Of a stretch of DNA of 64,000 nucleotides, positions 53,264-64,000 are shown in pieces. The position numbers and the translations under genes were made by a program. Each line of letters starts with the position of its first letter. Within the stretch, counting starts at the first letter, position 1. This DNA comes from Serratia nevei (lineage in GTDB: Bacteria; Pseudomonadota; Gammaproteobacteria; Enterobacterales; Enterobacteriaceae). Location: positions 33,819 to 97,818 of the forward strand of contig NZ_JAMYWQ010000019.1 in the NCBI RefSeq assembly GCF_024160145.1. Direction: 5' to 3'. The notes under the pieces are model-generated. The model did not search any database, was not told the DNA's origin, and saw nothing but the letters and a program-made list of their open reading frames with translations.

Positions 53264-55882
53264 TCAGGCGTCGAGCGCCTTGCTGATCTTCTCGTACAGA
53301 TCGCCGGACAGGTTTTCCAGCCCTTTCAGCTGTTCCAGCGCCTTGCGCATCAGCGCCTGGCGGCTCGCGTCGTAACGCTTCAGGCGAATCAGCGGTTCGA
53401 TCAGGCGCGCGGCGATCTGTGGGTTGCGCTGGTTGAGATCGCTGAGGATCTCCGCCAGGAACTGATAGCCGCTGCCGTCCGCCGCATGGAATGCCGCCGG
53501 GTTGCCGGACGCGAAGCCACCGATCAGCGAACGGGTGCGGTTCGGGTTACCCAGGCTGAACGAGCGGTGTTGCAGCAGCGCACGCACCTTGCTCAGCACG
53601 TCTGCCGCCGGGCTGCCGCCCTGCAGCACGAACCATTTGTCCATCACCAGGCCATCCTGATGCCAGCGCTCGTCGAACGCCGCCAGCAGCGCATCGCGGC
53701 ACGGCAGCTGGGCCGCGACCGCAGCAGACAGCGCCGCCAACGAATCGGTCATGTTATCCGCCTGGCGATACTGTTCGCTCACCAGCTGATCCGCCAGCGC
53801 CACATCTTCGCCGAACGCCAGGTAGCCCAGGCACACATTGCGCAAAGCGCGCTTGGCGATCTCGCCGTGCTCCACGCGGTAGCCATCGGTCTTGTTGGCG
53901 TGGTACACCGCCAGCCACTCATCGGCCAGCTCCCGTGCCAGGCAACGGACGATCGCTTCGTGCACCGCGGCGATCGCTTCCGGATCGATAGTCGCAAACA
54001 GCTCGGCGATTTCGTTCTCCGAAGGCAGCGTCAGGATCTGCGCCGCCAGCGCCGGATCCAGCTTCTCGTCCAGCAGCACCGCGCGGAATGCGTCGGCCAC
54101 GTGCAGCGGCAGCGACAGCGGCTGCTTCTGCTGGTGCCGCGCCACGTTCAGCTTGATATAGGTCGCCAGCAGGCTCTGCGCCGCATCCCAGCGCGCAAAT
54201 TCATTGCGCGCGTGCTGCATCAGGAAGGTCAGCTGCTGATCGCTGTACGGATAGTCCAGCTTCACCGGCGCGGAGAATTCGCGCAGCAGCGACGGCACCG
54301 GCTTGTGCGCCACGCCGTCGAACACGAAGGTCTGCTCCGCTTCAATGACGTTCAACACGTTGTTGACCGGCAGGCCGCCCTTTTGCAGCGCAATGACGTT
54401 GCCTTCGCTGTCGTACAGTTCGATATCCAGCGGGATATGCAGCGGCAATTTCTCCGGTTGATCGGCGGTCGGCGCGGTTTTCTGGCTGACGTGCAGGCGA
54501 TACTGTTGGGTTTGTGCGTCGTACTCGTCGCGCACCGTCAGCAGCGGCGTACCGGACTGACTATACCAACGGCGGAAGCGCGACAGATCCACGTTGGACG
54601 CGTCCTCCATCGCCTGCACGAAATCGTCGCAGGTGGCAGCGCTGCCGTCGTGGCGTTCGAAATAGAGCTGCATCCCTTTCTGGAAGTTCGCTTCCCCCAG
54701 CAAGGTGTGCATCATGCGGATCACTTCGGAACCCTTTTCATACACCGTCAGGGTGTAGAAGTTGTTCATCTCGATCACTTTATCCGGGCGGATGGCGTGC
54801 GCCATCGGGCTGGCGTCTTCGGCAAACTGCGCGCCGCGCATCACACGCACGTTATCGATGCGGTTGACCGAACGCGATCCCAGATCGGAACTGAACTCCT
54901 GATCGCGGAACACCGTTAGCCCCTCTTTCAGGCTGAGCTGGAACCAGTCGCGGCAGGTCACGCGGTTGCCGGTCCAGTTGTGGAAATATTCGTGGCCGAT
55001 CACCGCTTCAATGTTGAGGTAATCCTTGTCAGTGGCGGTTTCCGCCTTCGCCAGCACATATTTGGAGTTAAAGATATTTAACCCTTTGTTCTCCATCGCG
55101 CCCATATTGAAGAAATCGACCGCCACGATCATATAGATGTCGAGATCGTATTCCAGGCCGAAACGGGTCTCGTCCCACTTCATCGAATTCTTCAGCGAGG
55201 TCATCGCCCAGTCGGCGCGATCCAGGTTCCCGCGATCGACGAACAGTTCCAGCGCCACCTTACGGCCGGAGCGGGTGGTGAAACTGTCGCGCAGCACGTC
55301 GAAATCCCCCGCCACCAGCGCGAACAGGTAGCAAGGTTTCGGGAACGGATCCTGCCATTGCACCCAGTGGCGGCCATCGGCCAATTCGCCCTGGCCGATA
55401 CGGTTGCCGTTCGACAGCAGGAACGGATAGCGCGCCTTGTCGGCCACGATGCGGGTGGTAAAGCGCGCCAGCACGTCCGGACGATCCTGATAATAGGTAA
55501 TGTGGTGGAAGCCTTCGGCTTCGCATTGCGTGCACAGCGCCTCGCCGGACAGGTACAGCCCTTCCAGCGCGGTGTTTTTCGCCGGGTGAATGTCGTTGAC
55601 GATGGTGAGAGTGAATTGTGCCGGCAACGCTTCGATGATCAGCTGGTTATCCTGCTGACGGTAGGCGCTCCACGGTTGCCCGTCGACCTCAATGCTCACC
55701 AGCGTCAAATCTTCGCCATCCAGCACCAGCGGGGCACCGGCCGCACCCTGACGTTTGATTTTACTGACGGCGGTCACGCGCGTGGTTTCCGCGTCCAGAT
55801 TGAAATCCAAATCGATATCGGTCGTGGTGTAATCGGGGGCGCGATAATCGTGGCGATATTTTGCCTGTGGCTGTTGTGTCAT
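53264..55882 (-). CDS. pepN: Aminopeptidase N
   Basis: An 872-residue M1 zinc metallopeptidase that removes N-terminal residues from peptides in the cytoplasm. The exopeptidase motif GAMENKG is at residues 261-267 and the zinc site HEYFH at 297-301 with Glu320, exactly the E. coli numbering. The C-terminal helical domain starts near residue 550. It is transcribed towards ssuB, with a shared terminator. Confidence 0.97.
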   Translation of the reverse strand: MTQQPQAKYRHDYRAPDYTTTDIDLDFNLDAETTRVTAVSKIKRQGAAGAPLVLDGEDLTLVSIEVDGQPWSAYRQQDNQLIIEALPAQFTLTIVNDIHPAKNTALEGLYLSGEALCTQCEAEGFHHITYYQDRPDVLARFTTRIVADKARYPFLLSNGNRIGQGELADGRHWVQWQDPFPKPCYLFALVAGDFDVLRDSFTTRSGRKVALELFVDRGNLDRADWAMTSLKNSMKWDETRFGLEYDLDIYMIVAVDFFNMGAMENKGLNIFNSKYVLAKAETATDKDYLNIEAVIGHEYFHNWTGNRVTCRDWFQLSLKEGLTVFRDQEFSSDLGSRSVNRIDNVRVMRGAQFAEDASPMAHAIRPDKVIEMNNFYTLTVYEKGSEVIRMMHTLLGEANFQKGMQLYFERHDGSAATCDDFVQAMEDASNVDLSRFRRWYSQSGTPLLTVRDEYDAQTQQYRLHVSQKTAPTADQPEKLPLHIPLDIELYDSEGNVIALQKGGLPVNNVLNVIEAEQTFVFDGVAHKPVPSLLREFSAPVKLDYPYSDQQLTFLMQHARNEFARWDAAQSLLATYIKLNVARHQQKQPLSLPLHVADAFRAVLLDEKLDPALAAQILTLPSENEIAELFATIDPEAIAAVHEAIVRCLARELADEWLAVYHANKTDGYRVEHGEIAKRALRNVCLGYLAFGEDVALADQLVSEQYRQADNMTDSLAALSAAVAAQLPCRDALLAAFDERWHQDGLVMDKWFVLQGGSPAADVLSKVRALLQHRSFSLGNPNRTRSLIGGFASGNPAAFHAADGSGYQFLAEILSDLNQRNPQIAARLIEPLIRLKRYDASRQALMRKALEQLKGLENLSGDLYEKISKALDA

Positions 55883-56216
55883 AAAAACCCTTAAACGTCT
55901 CAGTGAGTTATAGGTTTCAGGCCGCTCTTCTCCTCCGCACCGCAGCCGGTATGTTCCCTGCGGCGCGCGGCGGCCTGATTGTGAATAAACTGTATCACAG
56001 CTGGCCGAAAAACCCAGAGCCGCCGGGCAACCACGAGAGAGAAATCAGAGGCAAATCATAAATCGCCCGCCCGCCGACAGCGCGGGTGACCAATGGCTAA
56101 ATAAAAATCAGCATTTAATGCTAAAAAACCGCCGTCCGGACGCGCCGGCATAGTTGAGGCGACGCAGGCGGCATGGTGGTATAATTGCCGAATCAGGCCC
56201 AGGGATGACTCGCATT

Positions 56217-57917
56217 ATGAAAATCAAATACGCAATCTATTTTTTTACCCTGTGCCTGATGACCTCCTTCTCGCTGTTCATCGTCGAGGAGCTGCTCGAA
56301 GCCCATACCGACTACCGCGACAACCAGCTCAACCTGTATAAAATCGATCGCGCCAAAGAAATCTCCGAGGCCTTTCAGGCCTCGCTGCAGGCTCACCGCC
56401 TCAAACGATTGAGCCTGATCGACCCGCAAATCACCCGCGCGCAATGTTTGGCCGCCGATCGGCTGGCGCGCGAAAAAATCACCCGGATCCGCGAGCATCT
56501 GAACGATGCGATCGCCAGGCAACTCGGGGTGCGGCAAAAAATCGCCGCGCTGTCGATGATCGGCCTGATGGAACAGCTGTTGGATAATGACAACCTGCAG
56601 CTTTCGCAGGTCAACAACGCCAACGCCAATCTGTTCAACATCAACAGCGCCTATTACATCTCGCAGACCAGCAAGAGCTATTACCGCTACACCTACGATA
56701 CCCGAATGGTGGATACCGACTCCTTTATGTTTCTCGAGGCGATCCGTCTCAACAACCGACTGAATATGTCGCTGACGGAATTAAGCGATCAGATTATCGA
56801 CGTCAACGTCAGTCCGCTCGATCGCAAAGATGCCTATCTGAAGTCCATTCAGTTGACCGGCGTTCTGAACGCGCTGAGCACCCGATTGATCTTCATGAAG
56901 CTCAACTACGACGACGTGCAAACCACCGACCTCGTCAATCAGTTGCTCGCCCTGGTGTCGGCCGAACGCCTCAAGCAAATTACCGATGGGTTATACACCG
57001 CCATCAATACCCAAAAACCCTATCCCGCCGCGCTTATTTCACGCTATGTCAACGAGCTGAGCGGGCTTTCGCAGGCGCTGTATCAACGCAGCTTCGAGCT
57101 GGAAACCGTTGCCTCGCGTCACAAGATTTATGACAGCCAGACCACCATTTACGGCATGATCGCGCTCGCCGGTCTGGTGGTATTGCTGTTCATTCTGCCG
57201 GCCCTGGTGTTCTGCACCAACATCAACCGCTGGCTGACCAAGACCCACAACAATATCGTGCGGCTGTCGCGCGGCGAGATGAATATCGATCGCAATGACG
57301 CCTTCTACAGCCGGGAACTTATCGCCATCAGCGACGCCATTCAGCAGCTCAGGCAATATCAACTGGACAAGGTCTCGCTGGAGAGCGAGAAGCAGCTGCT
57401 GATTAAAGAGCTTGAGGCCTCTTCTTTCCTCGACCCGCTCACCAACATCTACAACCGCCGTAAATTCTTCCTTGAATGTCAGCTGCTGGGCAACGGCAGC
57501 TATCCGCAGGCCTTTTGCCTGATCGATATCGACAATTTCAAACAGCTCAACGACAGCTACGGCCACGACGTGGGGGACCGAGCGCTGGTGGCATTCGGCC
57601 ACCTGCTGCAGCGCGCGTTCCGCGCCAGCGACATTTTCTGCCGCTACGGCGGCGAAGAGTTCGCGGTGCTGCTGGGCAACTGTTCGTTGGACAACGCGCG
57701 GGACATTATGGAACAGCTGCGCGCCCGTACTCATCGCCTGACGCTGAATCTGGCCGACGGACGGCAAGTGCGTTTCACCACCAGCTGCGGCATTGCGCCG
57801 GTCAATACGTTCACCGCGTTGCAGCCGGCGATCAAACAGGCGGACGAAGCGCTCTATTTTTGCAAAAAGAACGGCAAGGATCGGGTCAGCGTGCATACCC
57901 AGGCCGGCTTTATCTGA
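56217..57917 (+). CDS. Membrane diguanylate cyclase with periplasmic sensor domain
   Basis: A 566-residue GGDEF protein that should make cyclic di-GMP, promoting biofilm and attachment. One N-terminal span (residues 5-25), a periplasmic sensor of about 285 residues of unknown ligand, a second span (about 312-340), a HAMP-like linker (RLSRGEMNIDRNDAFYSRELIA) and a short coiled coil lead to the GGDEF domain. The active site reads GGEEF at 478-482, and the inhibitory I-site RASD (469-472) is intact, so the enzyme looks active and product-inhibited. The start could also be ATG 56205, four codons upstream. It has no counterpart between pepN and pncB in E. coli. Confidence 0.9.
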   Translation: MKIKYAIYFFTLCLMTSFSLFIVEELLEAHTDYRDNQLNLYKIDRAKEISEAFQASLQAHRLKRLSLIDPQITRAQCLAADRLAREKITRIREHLNDAIARQLGVRQKIAALSMIGLMEQLLDNDNLQLSQVNNANANLFNINSAYYISQTSKSYYRYTYDTRMVDTDSFMFLEAIRLNNRLNMSLTELSDQIIDVNVSPLDRKDAYLKSIQLTGVLNALSTRLIFMKLNYDDVQTTDLVNQLLALVSAERLKQITDGLYTAINTQKPYPAALISRYVNELSGLSQALYQRSFELETVASRHKIYDSQTTIYGMIALAGLVVLLFILPALVFCTNINRWLTKTHNNIVRLSRGEMNIDRNDAFYSRELIAISDAIQQLRQYQLDKVSLESEKQLLIKELEASSFLDPLTNIYNRRKFFLECQLLGNGSYPQAFCLIDIDNFKQLNDSYGHDVGDRALVAFGHLLQRAFRASDIFCRYGGEEFAVLLGNCSLDNARDIMEQLRARTHRLTLNLADGRQVRFTTSCGIAPVNTFTALQPAIKQADEALYFCKKNGKDRVSVHTQAGFI

Positions 57918-57922
57918 TCCGC

Positions 57923-57940
57923 TGTTTAAAATAATTAACA
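57923..57940. promoter_or_regulatory. Possible NadR box upstream of pncB
   Basis: TGTTTAAAATAATTAACA resembles the NadR operator TGTTTA-N6-TAAACA with one mismatch. pncB is a NadR target in enterobacteria, but this site lies 232 bases before its start and directly after the cyclase gene, so the assignment is uncertain. The gap also has a GCC repeat near 58003 with no obvious role. Confidence 0.4.
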
Positions 57941-58172
57941 TTATAATTTTTATGACTAATTAGGCTAAGTCATTCACCTTACAGACATATCTGGCTTTTT
58001 TTCGCCGCCGCCGCCGCCAGGCCGCTATAAAGGCACGTTTAATCCTCGACCCGCTTTGGTGATTTATGGTGTGATGCAGCTTCAATAACAGGATAATCCG
58101 GGTATACTCCACCCCCACTTTTATGATTATCCGGATTTGGACACGCGCCTGACGAGGATGCTGTAACGCGCT

Positions 58173-59378
58173 ATGACTCAATACGCTTCCCCGATTTTGA
58201 CATCACTGCTTGATACCGACGCTTATAAGCTTCATATGCAGCAAGCAGTGTTCCATCGCTATCCCGCGATCAGCGTGGCGGCGGAATTCCGTTGCCGCGG
58301 CGACGAGCTGCTGGGCGACTATGCCGACGAGATCCGCGCGCAGGTGGCGCTGATGAGCCGGCTGGCGCTGACCGACGCCGAATTCGCTTACCTCTCGGGC
58401 CTGCCCTTCTTTCGCCAGGATTACCTGAACTGGCTGCGAACGTTCCGCTACGATCCGCAGCAGGTCACCATCGACAACCGCGACGGCCAGCTGCAAATCC
58501 GCATCGCCGGGCCATGGCGGGAAGTGATCATGTGGGAAGTGCCGCTGCTGGCGGTGATCAGCGAGGTGGTGCACCGTCGGCGCTCTCCGCTGGCGACGCC
58601 GGAACAGGCGGTGGCGCACCTGCAAACCAAGCTGGCGCAGTTCAAGACGCTGGCGGGCGATCTGGATCTCTCGCGCTTCAAACTGATGGATTTCGGCACC
58701 CGTCGCCGCTTCTCTCAGCGTGTACAGCAAGCCATCGTCAGCACATTACAGGCCGAATTCCCGTACCTGTCGGGTACCAGCAATTACGATCTGGCGCACC
58801 AACTCGGCCTGACGCCGGTCGGCACTCAGGCGCATGAGTGGTTCCAGGCGCATCAGCAGATAAGCCCGGTGTTGGCCAACAGCCAGCGCGCAGCGCTGCA
58901 AGCCTGGCTGGATGAATACCCGGATCAGCTCGGCATCGCCCTCACCGATTGCATCACCATGGATGCCTTCCTGCGCGACTTCGGCCCGCAGTTCGCCGAA
59001 CGTTATCAGGGGCTGCGCCACGATTCGGGCGATCCCGTCGAGTGGGGCGAAAAAGCCATCGCCCATTATCAGAAGCTGGGCATCGATCCGATGAGCAAAA
59101 CGCTGGTGTTCTCGGACAACCTGGACCTGGAAAAAGCGCTGGCGCTCTATCGCCACTTCTATCAACGCATCAATCTCGGTTTCGGCATCGGCACACGCCT
59201 GACCTGCGACATTCCGGGCGTCAAGCCGCTGAATATCGTGATCAAACTGGTCGAGTGCAAAGGCAAACCGGTGGCCAAACTCTCCGACAGCCCCGGCAAG
59301 ACCATCTGTCAGGATCAGGCATTCGTCAGAGCCCTGCGTAAGGCCTTCGATCTGCCGCTGGTGAAGAAAGCCAGCTGA
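58173..59378 (+). CDS. pncB: Nicotinate phosphoribosyltransferase
   Basis: A 401-residue enzyme that joins nicotinate and PRPP (with ATP) to make nicotinate mononucleotide for NAD salvage. Family motifs are [56 protein letters not shown] and [17 protein letters not shown], followed by the phosphate-binding [10 protein letters not shown]. The length equals E. coli PncB (400). A strong terminator follows. Confidence 0.97.
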   Translation: MTQYASPILTSLLDTDAYKLHMQQAVFHRYPAISVAAEFRCRGDELLGDYADEIRAQVALMSRLALTDAEFAYLSGLPFFRQDYLNWLRTFRYDPQQVTIDNRDGQLQIRIAGPWREVIMWEVPLLAVISEVVHRRRSPLATPEQAVAHLQTKLAQFKTLAGDLDLSRFKLMDFGTRRRFSQRVQQAIVSTLQAEFPYLSGTSNYDLAHQLGLTPVGTQAHEWFQAHQQISPVLANSQRAALQAWLDEYPDQLGIALTDCITMDAFLRDFGPQFAERYQGLRHDSGDPVEWGEKAIAHYQKLGIDPMSKTLVFSDNLDLEKALALYRHFYQRINLGFGIGTRLTCDIPGVKPLNIVIKLVECKGKPVAKLSDSPGKTICQDQAFVRALRKAFDLPLVKKAS

Positions 59379-59400
59379 TCCTTCTTCATATATAGAGAGA

Positions 59401-59432
59401 AAAAGCCGGCCGGTTTGCACGCCGGCTTTTTT
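59401..59432 (+). terminator. pncB rho-independent terminator
   Basis: AAAAGCCGGC and GCCGGCTTTT form a 10-base stem around a 10-base loop, followed by TTGTG. Confidence 0.93.
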
Positions 59433-59594
59433 GTGTTTATCCCGAACGCCCTCTTTTCAGCCAGCCGCGATAAATGTTGCGCCAATCCGATGATTTCTGC
59501 TTGTGCTCTGCACTGCGGCAAGTAACATAGCCATTACCCCCATATTCTTGGGTTGTAAGCTATTTCTAAACCAAATTATTAAAGAGAGAAATCT

Positions 59595-60995
<1,401 letters not shown>

Positions 60996-61037
60996 TTCAT
61001 ACGATCATACGTTTTTTAAACGATTTCGTTACAAAAC

Positions 61038-61070
61038 AAAGGCCAGCATCGCTGGCCTTTCGCATTTTTT
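61038..61070 (+). terminator. asnS rho-independent terminator
   Basis: AAAGGCCAGC and GCTGGCCTTT form a perfect 10-base stem around ATC; CGCATTTTTT follows. Confidence 0.93.
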
Positions 61071-61102
61071 AATATTGACGCACGTCACAAAGTTCCCTAA
61101 AA

Positions 61103-61137
61103 ATTACATTTAGTTACACATACTTTCTTTTTGCAAC
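61103..61137 (+). promoter_or_regulatory. OmpR-binding tract upstream of ompF
   Basis: The stretch ATTACATTTAGTTACACATA followed by CTTTCTTTTTGCAACC carries the TTACA-type direct repeats of the E. coli ompF OmpR sites F1-F3 (TTTACTTTTGGTTACATATT there). It lies about 160 bases upstream of the coding start, leaving room for a promoter and a leader of about 110 bases. The leader end ATGAGGGTAATAATGATGAA is like the E. coli MicF target, so osmotic and sRNA control are both likely. Confidence 0.75.
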
Positions 61138-61296
61138 CTCATTGGGACATTGGTATCATTTTCGTCCTAGATTAACCCGCCTGTGAATGGAACACTGCGT
61201 TCAGACACAGGACGACACCAATCTATCAACAATAGTTCCCAAAGAATTATTGGCGGCAGTGGCAAAGGTGTCCGAATAACACCAATGAGGGTAATA

Positions 61297-62400
61297 ATGA
61301 TGAAGCGCAACATTCTTGCAGTGGTAATCCCGGCTCTGTTGGCTGCTGGTGCAGCAAACGCAGCTGAAATCTACAACAAAGACGGCAACAAGCTGGATCT
61401 GTACGGCAAAGTTGACGGTCTGCACTACTTCTCCAAAGACGAAGGTAATGACGGCGATCAAACCTATGTTCGTTTTGGCTTCAAAGGTGAAACCCAGATT
61501 ACTGACCAACTGACCGGTTACGGCCAGTGGGAATACAACGTTCAGGCCAACCACTCTGAAAGCCAGGGCGACAAAGGCAACAAAACCCGTCTGGGCTTCG
61601 CCGGCCTGAAATTCGCTGACTACGGCTCCTTCGACTACGGCCGTAACTACGGCGTACTGTACGACGTGGAAGGCTGGACCGATATGCTGCCAGAGTTCGG
61701 TGGCGATACCTACACCAACTCCGACAACTTCATGACCGGCCGTACCAACGGCGTTGCGACCTATCGTAACAACAACTTCTTCGGTCTGGTTGACGGCCTG
61801 AACTTCGCTCTGCAATACCAGGGTAAAAACGAGAACGATAGTCGCGGCGTTACCAAACAAAACGGCGATGGCTGGGGCATCTCCTCTACTTATGACATCG
61901 GCGAAGGTGTAAGCTTCGGTGCTGCATACGCCTCTTCCAACCGTACTGAAACCCAGAACAACGGCTCCCACGGCGCAACCGGCACGAAAGCGGACGCTTG
62001 GACCGTGGGCGCGAAATACGACGCCAACAACGTTTACCTGGCCACCATGTATTCTGAAACCCGCAACATGACCCCGTATGGTGACTCTGACGTCAACAAC
62101 GGTCAGATCGCGAATAAAACTCAGAACTTCGAAGTGACTGCTCAGTACCAGTTCGACTTCGGTCTGCGTCCAGAAGTGTCTTACCTGCAGTCTAAAGGCA
62201 AAAACCTGGGCACCACTTACGGTGACGACAAAGACCTGGTTAAATATGTTTCTGTTGGTACCACTTACTACTTCAACAAAAACATGTCCACCTACGTTGA
62301 TTATAAAATCAACCTGCTGGATGGTAACGATGGCTTCTACAAAGCCAACGGTATCGGCACTGACAACATCGTAGCAACTGGTCTGGTTTACCAGTTCTAA
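61297..62400 (+). CDS. ompF: Outer membrane general porin OmpF
   Basis: A 367-residue trimeric porin precursor. The signal peptide is [20 protein letters not shown] ending NA, and the mature protein begins [20 protein letters not shown]. The constriction loop 3 is marked by [11 protein letters not shown], and the last strand ends GLVYQF with the terminal Phe required for assembly. Position between asnS and aspC, and similarity through the first 60 residues, identify OmpF rather than OmpC. Tandem ATGs occur as in E. coli. Codon bias is that of a highly expressed gene. Confidence 0.95.
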   Translation: MMKRNILAVVIPALLAAGAANAAEIYNKDGNKLDLYGKVDGLHYFSKDEGNDGDQTYVRFGFKGETQITDQLTGYGQWEYNVQANHSESQGDKGNKTRLGFAGLKFADYGSFDYGRNYGVLYDVEGWTDMLPEFGGDTYTNSDNFMTGRTNGVATYRNNNFFGLVDGLNFALQYQGKNENDSRGVTKQNGDGWGISSTYDIGEGVSFGAAYASSNRTETQNNGSHGATGTKADAWTVGAKYDANNVYLATMYSETRNMTPYGDSDVNNGQIANKTQNFEVTAQYQFDFGLRPEVSYLQSKGKNLGTTYGDDKDLVKYVSVGTTYYFNKNMSTYVDYKINLLDGNDGFYKANGIGTDNIVATGLVYQF

Positions 62401-62438
62401 GTTGTCTCACTTAACGGCGGTTCACCGTCGGCTAAGTT

Positions 62439-62470
62439 AAAAAACAGGGCTTCGGCCCTGTTTTTGTTTG
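62439..62470 (+). terminator. ompF rho-independent terminator
   Basis: AAAAACAGGGC and GCCCTGTTTTT form the stem around a short loop, followed by GTTTG. Confidence 0.93.
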
Positions 62471-62644
62471 TGTCAGCCGGTAACTTTTTATCCTGCCAAT
62501 TTCCCCTTCCCCATCATTTTTTCTGTCTAACTCTGCCCCTTCACAAGATCGCGGTGTTTTTATCGCAAACGGTTGGCAAAGCCGGTAACTGGCGCTACCC
62601 TGATGCTTCTGTCTGCCTAACTCCGAGATTTGGAAGCACCTGAC

Positions 62645-63835
62645 ATGTTTGAAAAAATCACCGCCGCACCCGCCGACCCGATCCTGGGCCTGACCGACAT
62701 TTTCCGCGCCGACGCCCGCCCGAATAAAATCAATTTAGGGATTGGCGTTTATAAAGACGAAACCGGTAAAACCCCGGTGCTGACCAGCGTGAAAAAAGCT
62801 GAGCAGTATCTGCTGGAAAATGAGACCACCAAAAACTATCTCGGCATTGAGGGCATCCCGGCATTCGCCAGCTGCACGCAAGAGCTGCTATTTGGTAAAC
62901 AGAGCCCGATCGTCGCCGAAGGCCGCGCCCGTACCGCACAGACGCCAGGCGGCACCGGCGGCCTGCGTGTGGCGGCAGACTTTATCGCCAACCAGACCAA
63001 CGCCAAGCGCATCTGGATCAGCAACCCAAGCTGGCCGAACCACAAGAACGTCTTTGGCGCCGTGGGCCTGGAAGTGCTGGAATACGCCTACTACGACGCC
63101 GTCAACCATGCGTTGGATTTCGACGGCCTGCTGAACAGCCTGAAACAGGCGCAGGCCGGCGACGTAGTCCTGTTCCATGGCTGCTGCCATAACCCGACCG
63201 GTATCGATCCAACGGCGGAACAGTGGGCCCAACTGGCTGAGCTTTCCGTCGCCAATGGCTGGTTGCCGCTGTTCGACTTCGCTTATCAGGGCTTCGCCAA
63301 CGGTCTGGAAGAGGATGCGCAGGGCCTGCGTATTTTCGCCGCTAAACATAAAGAGCTGATCGTCGCCAGTTCCTACTCGAAAAACTTCGGTCTGTACAAT
63401 GAGCGCGTCGGCGCTTGCACCATTGTGGCTGCCGACGCCGAAACCGCCGATCGCGCCTTCAGCCAGGTGAAAGCGGCGATTCGCGCCAACTACTCTAACC
63501 CGCCGTCGCACGGCGCCGCCGTTGTCGCCACCATTCTGGGCAACGACGCGCTGCGCGCCATGTGGGAGCAAGAACTGACCGATATGCGCCAGCGCATTCA
63601 CCGCATGCGTCAGCTGTTCGTGAATACCCTGCAGGAGAAAGGCGCGCAGCAGGACTTCAGCTTCATCATCCAGCAGAACGGCATGTTCTCGTTCAGCGGC
63701 CTGACCAAAGAACAGGTGCTGCGTCTGCGCGAAGAGTTCGGCGTCTACGCCGTGAATTCGGGCCGGGTGAACGTGGCCGGCATGACGCCGGACAACATGG
63801 CGCCGCTGTGTGAAGCCATCGTCGCGGTGCTCTAA
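62645..63835 (+). CDS. aspC: Aspartate aminotransferase
   Basis: A 396-residue PLP enzyme interconverting aspartate and oxaloacetate with glutamate/2-oxoglutarate. The start [20 protein letters not shown] is family-typical. The PLP lysine is in [24 protein letters not shown], the Trp in SNPSWPNHK that stacks on PLP, and the carboxylate-binding Arg in NSGRVNVAG are all present. The length equals E. coli AspC. An insertion sequence begins 39 bases after its stop. Confidence 0.97.
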   Translation: MFEKITAAPADPILGLTDIFRADARPNKINLGIGVYKDETGKTPVLTSVKKAEQYLLENETTKNYLGIEGIPAFASCTQELLFGKQSPIVAEGRARTAQTPGGTGGLRVAADFIANQTNAKRIWISNPSWPNHKNVFGAVGLEVLEYAYYDAVNHALDFDGLLNSLKQAQAGDVVLFHGCCHNPTGIDPTAEQWAQLAELSVANGWLPLFDFAYQGFANGLEEDAQGLRIFAAKHKELIVASSYSKNFGLYNERVGACTIVAADAETADRAFSQVKAAIRANYSNPPSHGAAVVATILGNDALRAMWEQELTDMRQRIHRMRQLFVNTLQEKGAQQDFSFIIQQNGMFSFSGLTKEQVLRLREEFGVYAVNSGRVNVAGMTPDNMAPLCEAIVAVL

Positions 63836-63874
63836 AGCATCGACGCAGGTCATAAAAAAAGGGGCGCTCTATGC

Positions 63875-64000
63875 CTGTCTCTTGATCAGATCTCTTGCTC
63901 GAGAGACTTGGCCAGCAGATAACCCTCAAGGATGGTTTGCAGTTTGAACCATCCTTCCCATAATCTCTCCCATCCCACTCGACCCGTGCGTTTACTGTCG
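63875..64000. mobile_element. IS50/Tn5-like insertion sequence, one end (continues past window)
   Basis: CTGTCTCTTGATCAGATCT at 63875-63893 is identical, as I recall it, to the 19-base inside end of Tn5/IS50. Within it, in the opposite strand, is the stop codon of a transposase frame, as in IS50. The element runs rightward out of the window, so the other end cannot be seen. The preceding GCTCTATGC (63866-63874) is the expected position of one copy of the 9-base target duplication. Confidence 0.85.
63886..63999 (-). CDS. IS4-family (IS50 group) transposase, C-terminal fragment
   Basis: The last 37 residues of a transposase read DSKRTGRVGWERLWEGWFKL, QTILEGYLLAKSLEQEI and then TGA placed inside the terminal inverted repeat. 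Tn5 transposase ends with a clearly related segment (DSKRTGIASWGALWEGW and so on, closing at TGA in the same repeat), but the residues differ, so this is a relative and not IS50 itself. The catalytic core lies beyond the window. Confidence 0.85.
   Translation of the reverse strand, partial: DSKRTGRVGWERLWEGWFKLQTILEGYLLAKSLEQEI

Noticed and set aside
53486..54919. 477-codon plus-strand frame within pepN.
   Set aside because: Antisense to aminopeptidase N, whose active-site motifs are certain; the translation is Arg/Gln-rich without any recognisable domain.
58003..58018. GCC-triplet run upstream of pncB as a phase-variable repeat.
   Set aside because: Only about five units, outside any coding frame and far from the likely promoter; chance in GC-rich DNA is sufficient.

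Overview
The window is enterobacterial, high-GC chromosomal DNA from Serratia marcescens or a very close relative. The clearest marker is the secreted nuclease gene nucA (3153-3953), whose mature protein reads as the well-known Serratia nuclease with its catalytic His, Asn and Glu in place. From the tRNA-Ser gene at 21 kb to the right edge the gene order follows the E. coli serT-yccA-...-ompA-...-pyrD-ssu-pepN-pncB-asnS-ompF-aspC backbone, with a few differences noted below.

Left part (1-21 kb) is the variable part. It holds the tail of a small membrane protein, wrbA, a small proline-rich protein of unknown function, a TrkH-type potassium transporter and SOS-controlled nucA. Next comes a leftward chaperone-usher fimbrial locus (major pilin, chaperone, usher, tip protein), followed by a DinJ-like ribbon-helix-helix protein and a LuxR-type regulator, with an AT-rich 800-base upstream region. 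Then comes a leftward aromatic catabolism cluster, catB-catC-catA-antA-antB-antC-transporter-hydrolase, divergent from a LysR regulator. There is no benD, and the terminal hydrolase looks like a kynurenine formamidase. Together these suggest anthranilate rather than benzoate as substrate: tryptophan-derived anthranilate to catechol to 3-oxoadipate enol-lactone. A frameshifted IclR-family regulator remnant separates the cluster from tRNA-Ser(UGA).

Middle part (21-48.7 kb): yccA, tusE, yccX, rlmI, hspQ, yccU, yccT, mgsA, helD, yccF, yccS, sxy, sulA, ompA, matP, ycbZ, fabA, rmf, pqiCBA, uup, rlmKL, ycbX, zapC and pyrD. These are housekeeping genes for translation, cell division, stress and envelope maintenance. 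LexA, FadR, FabR and PurR sites are readable in the promoters. rmf (56 codons) is present on the minus strand. A broken small membrane-protein gene lies between fabA and rmf.

Right part (48.9-64 kb): the ssuEADCB sulfonate operon, pepN, a membrane diguanylate cyclase absent from the E. coli arrangement, pncB, asnS, ompF with an OmpR-binding tract, and aspC. The window ends inside an IS50/Tn5-like insertion sequence. Its 19-base end matches the Tn5 inside end and seems to have landed in the aspC terminator.
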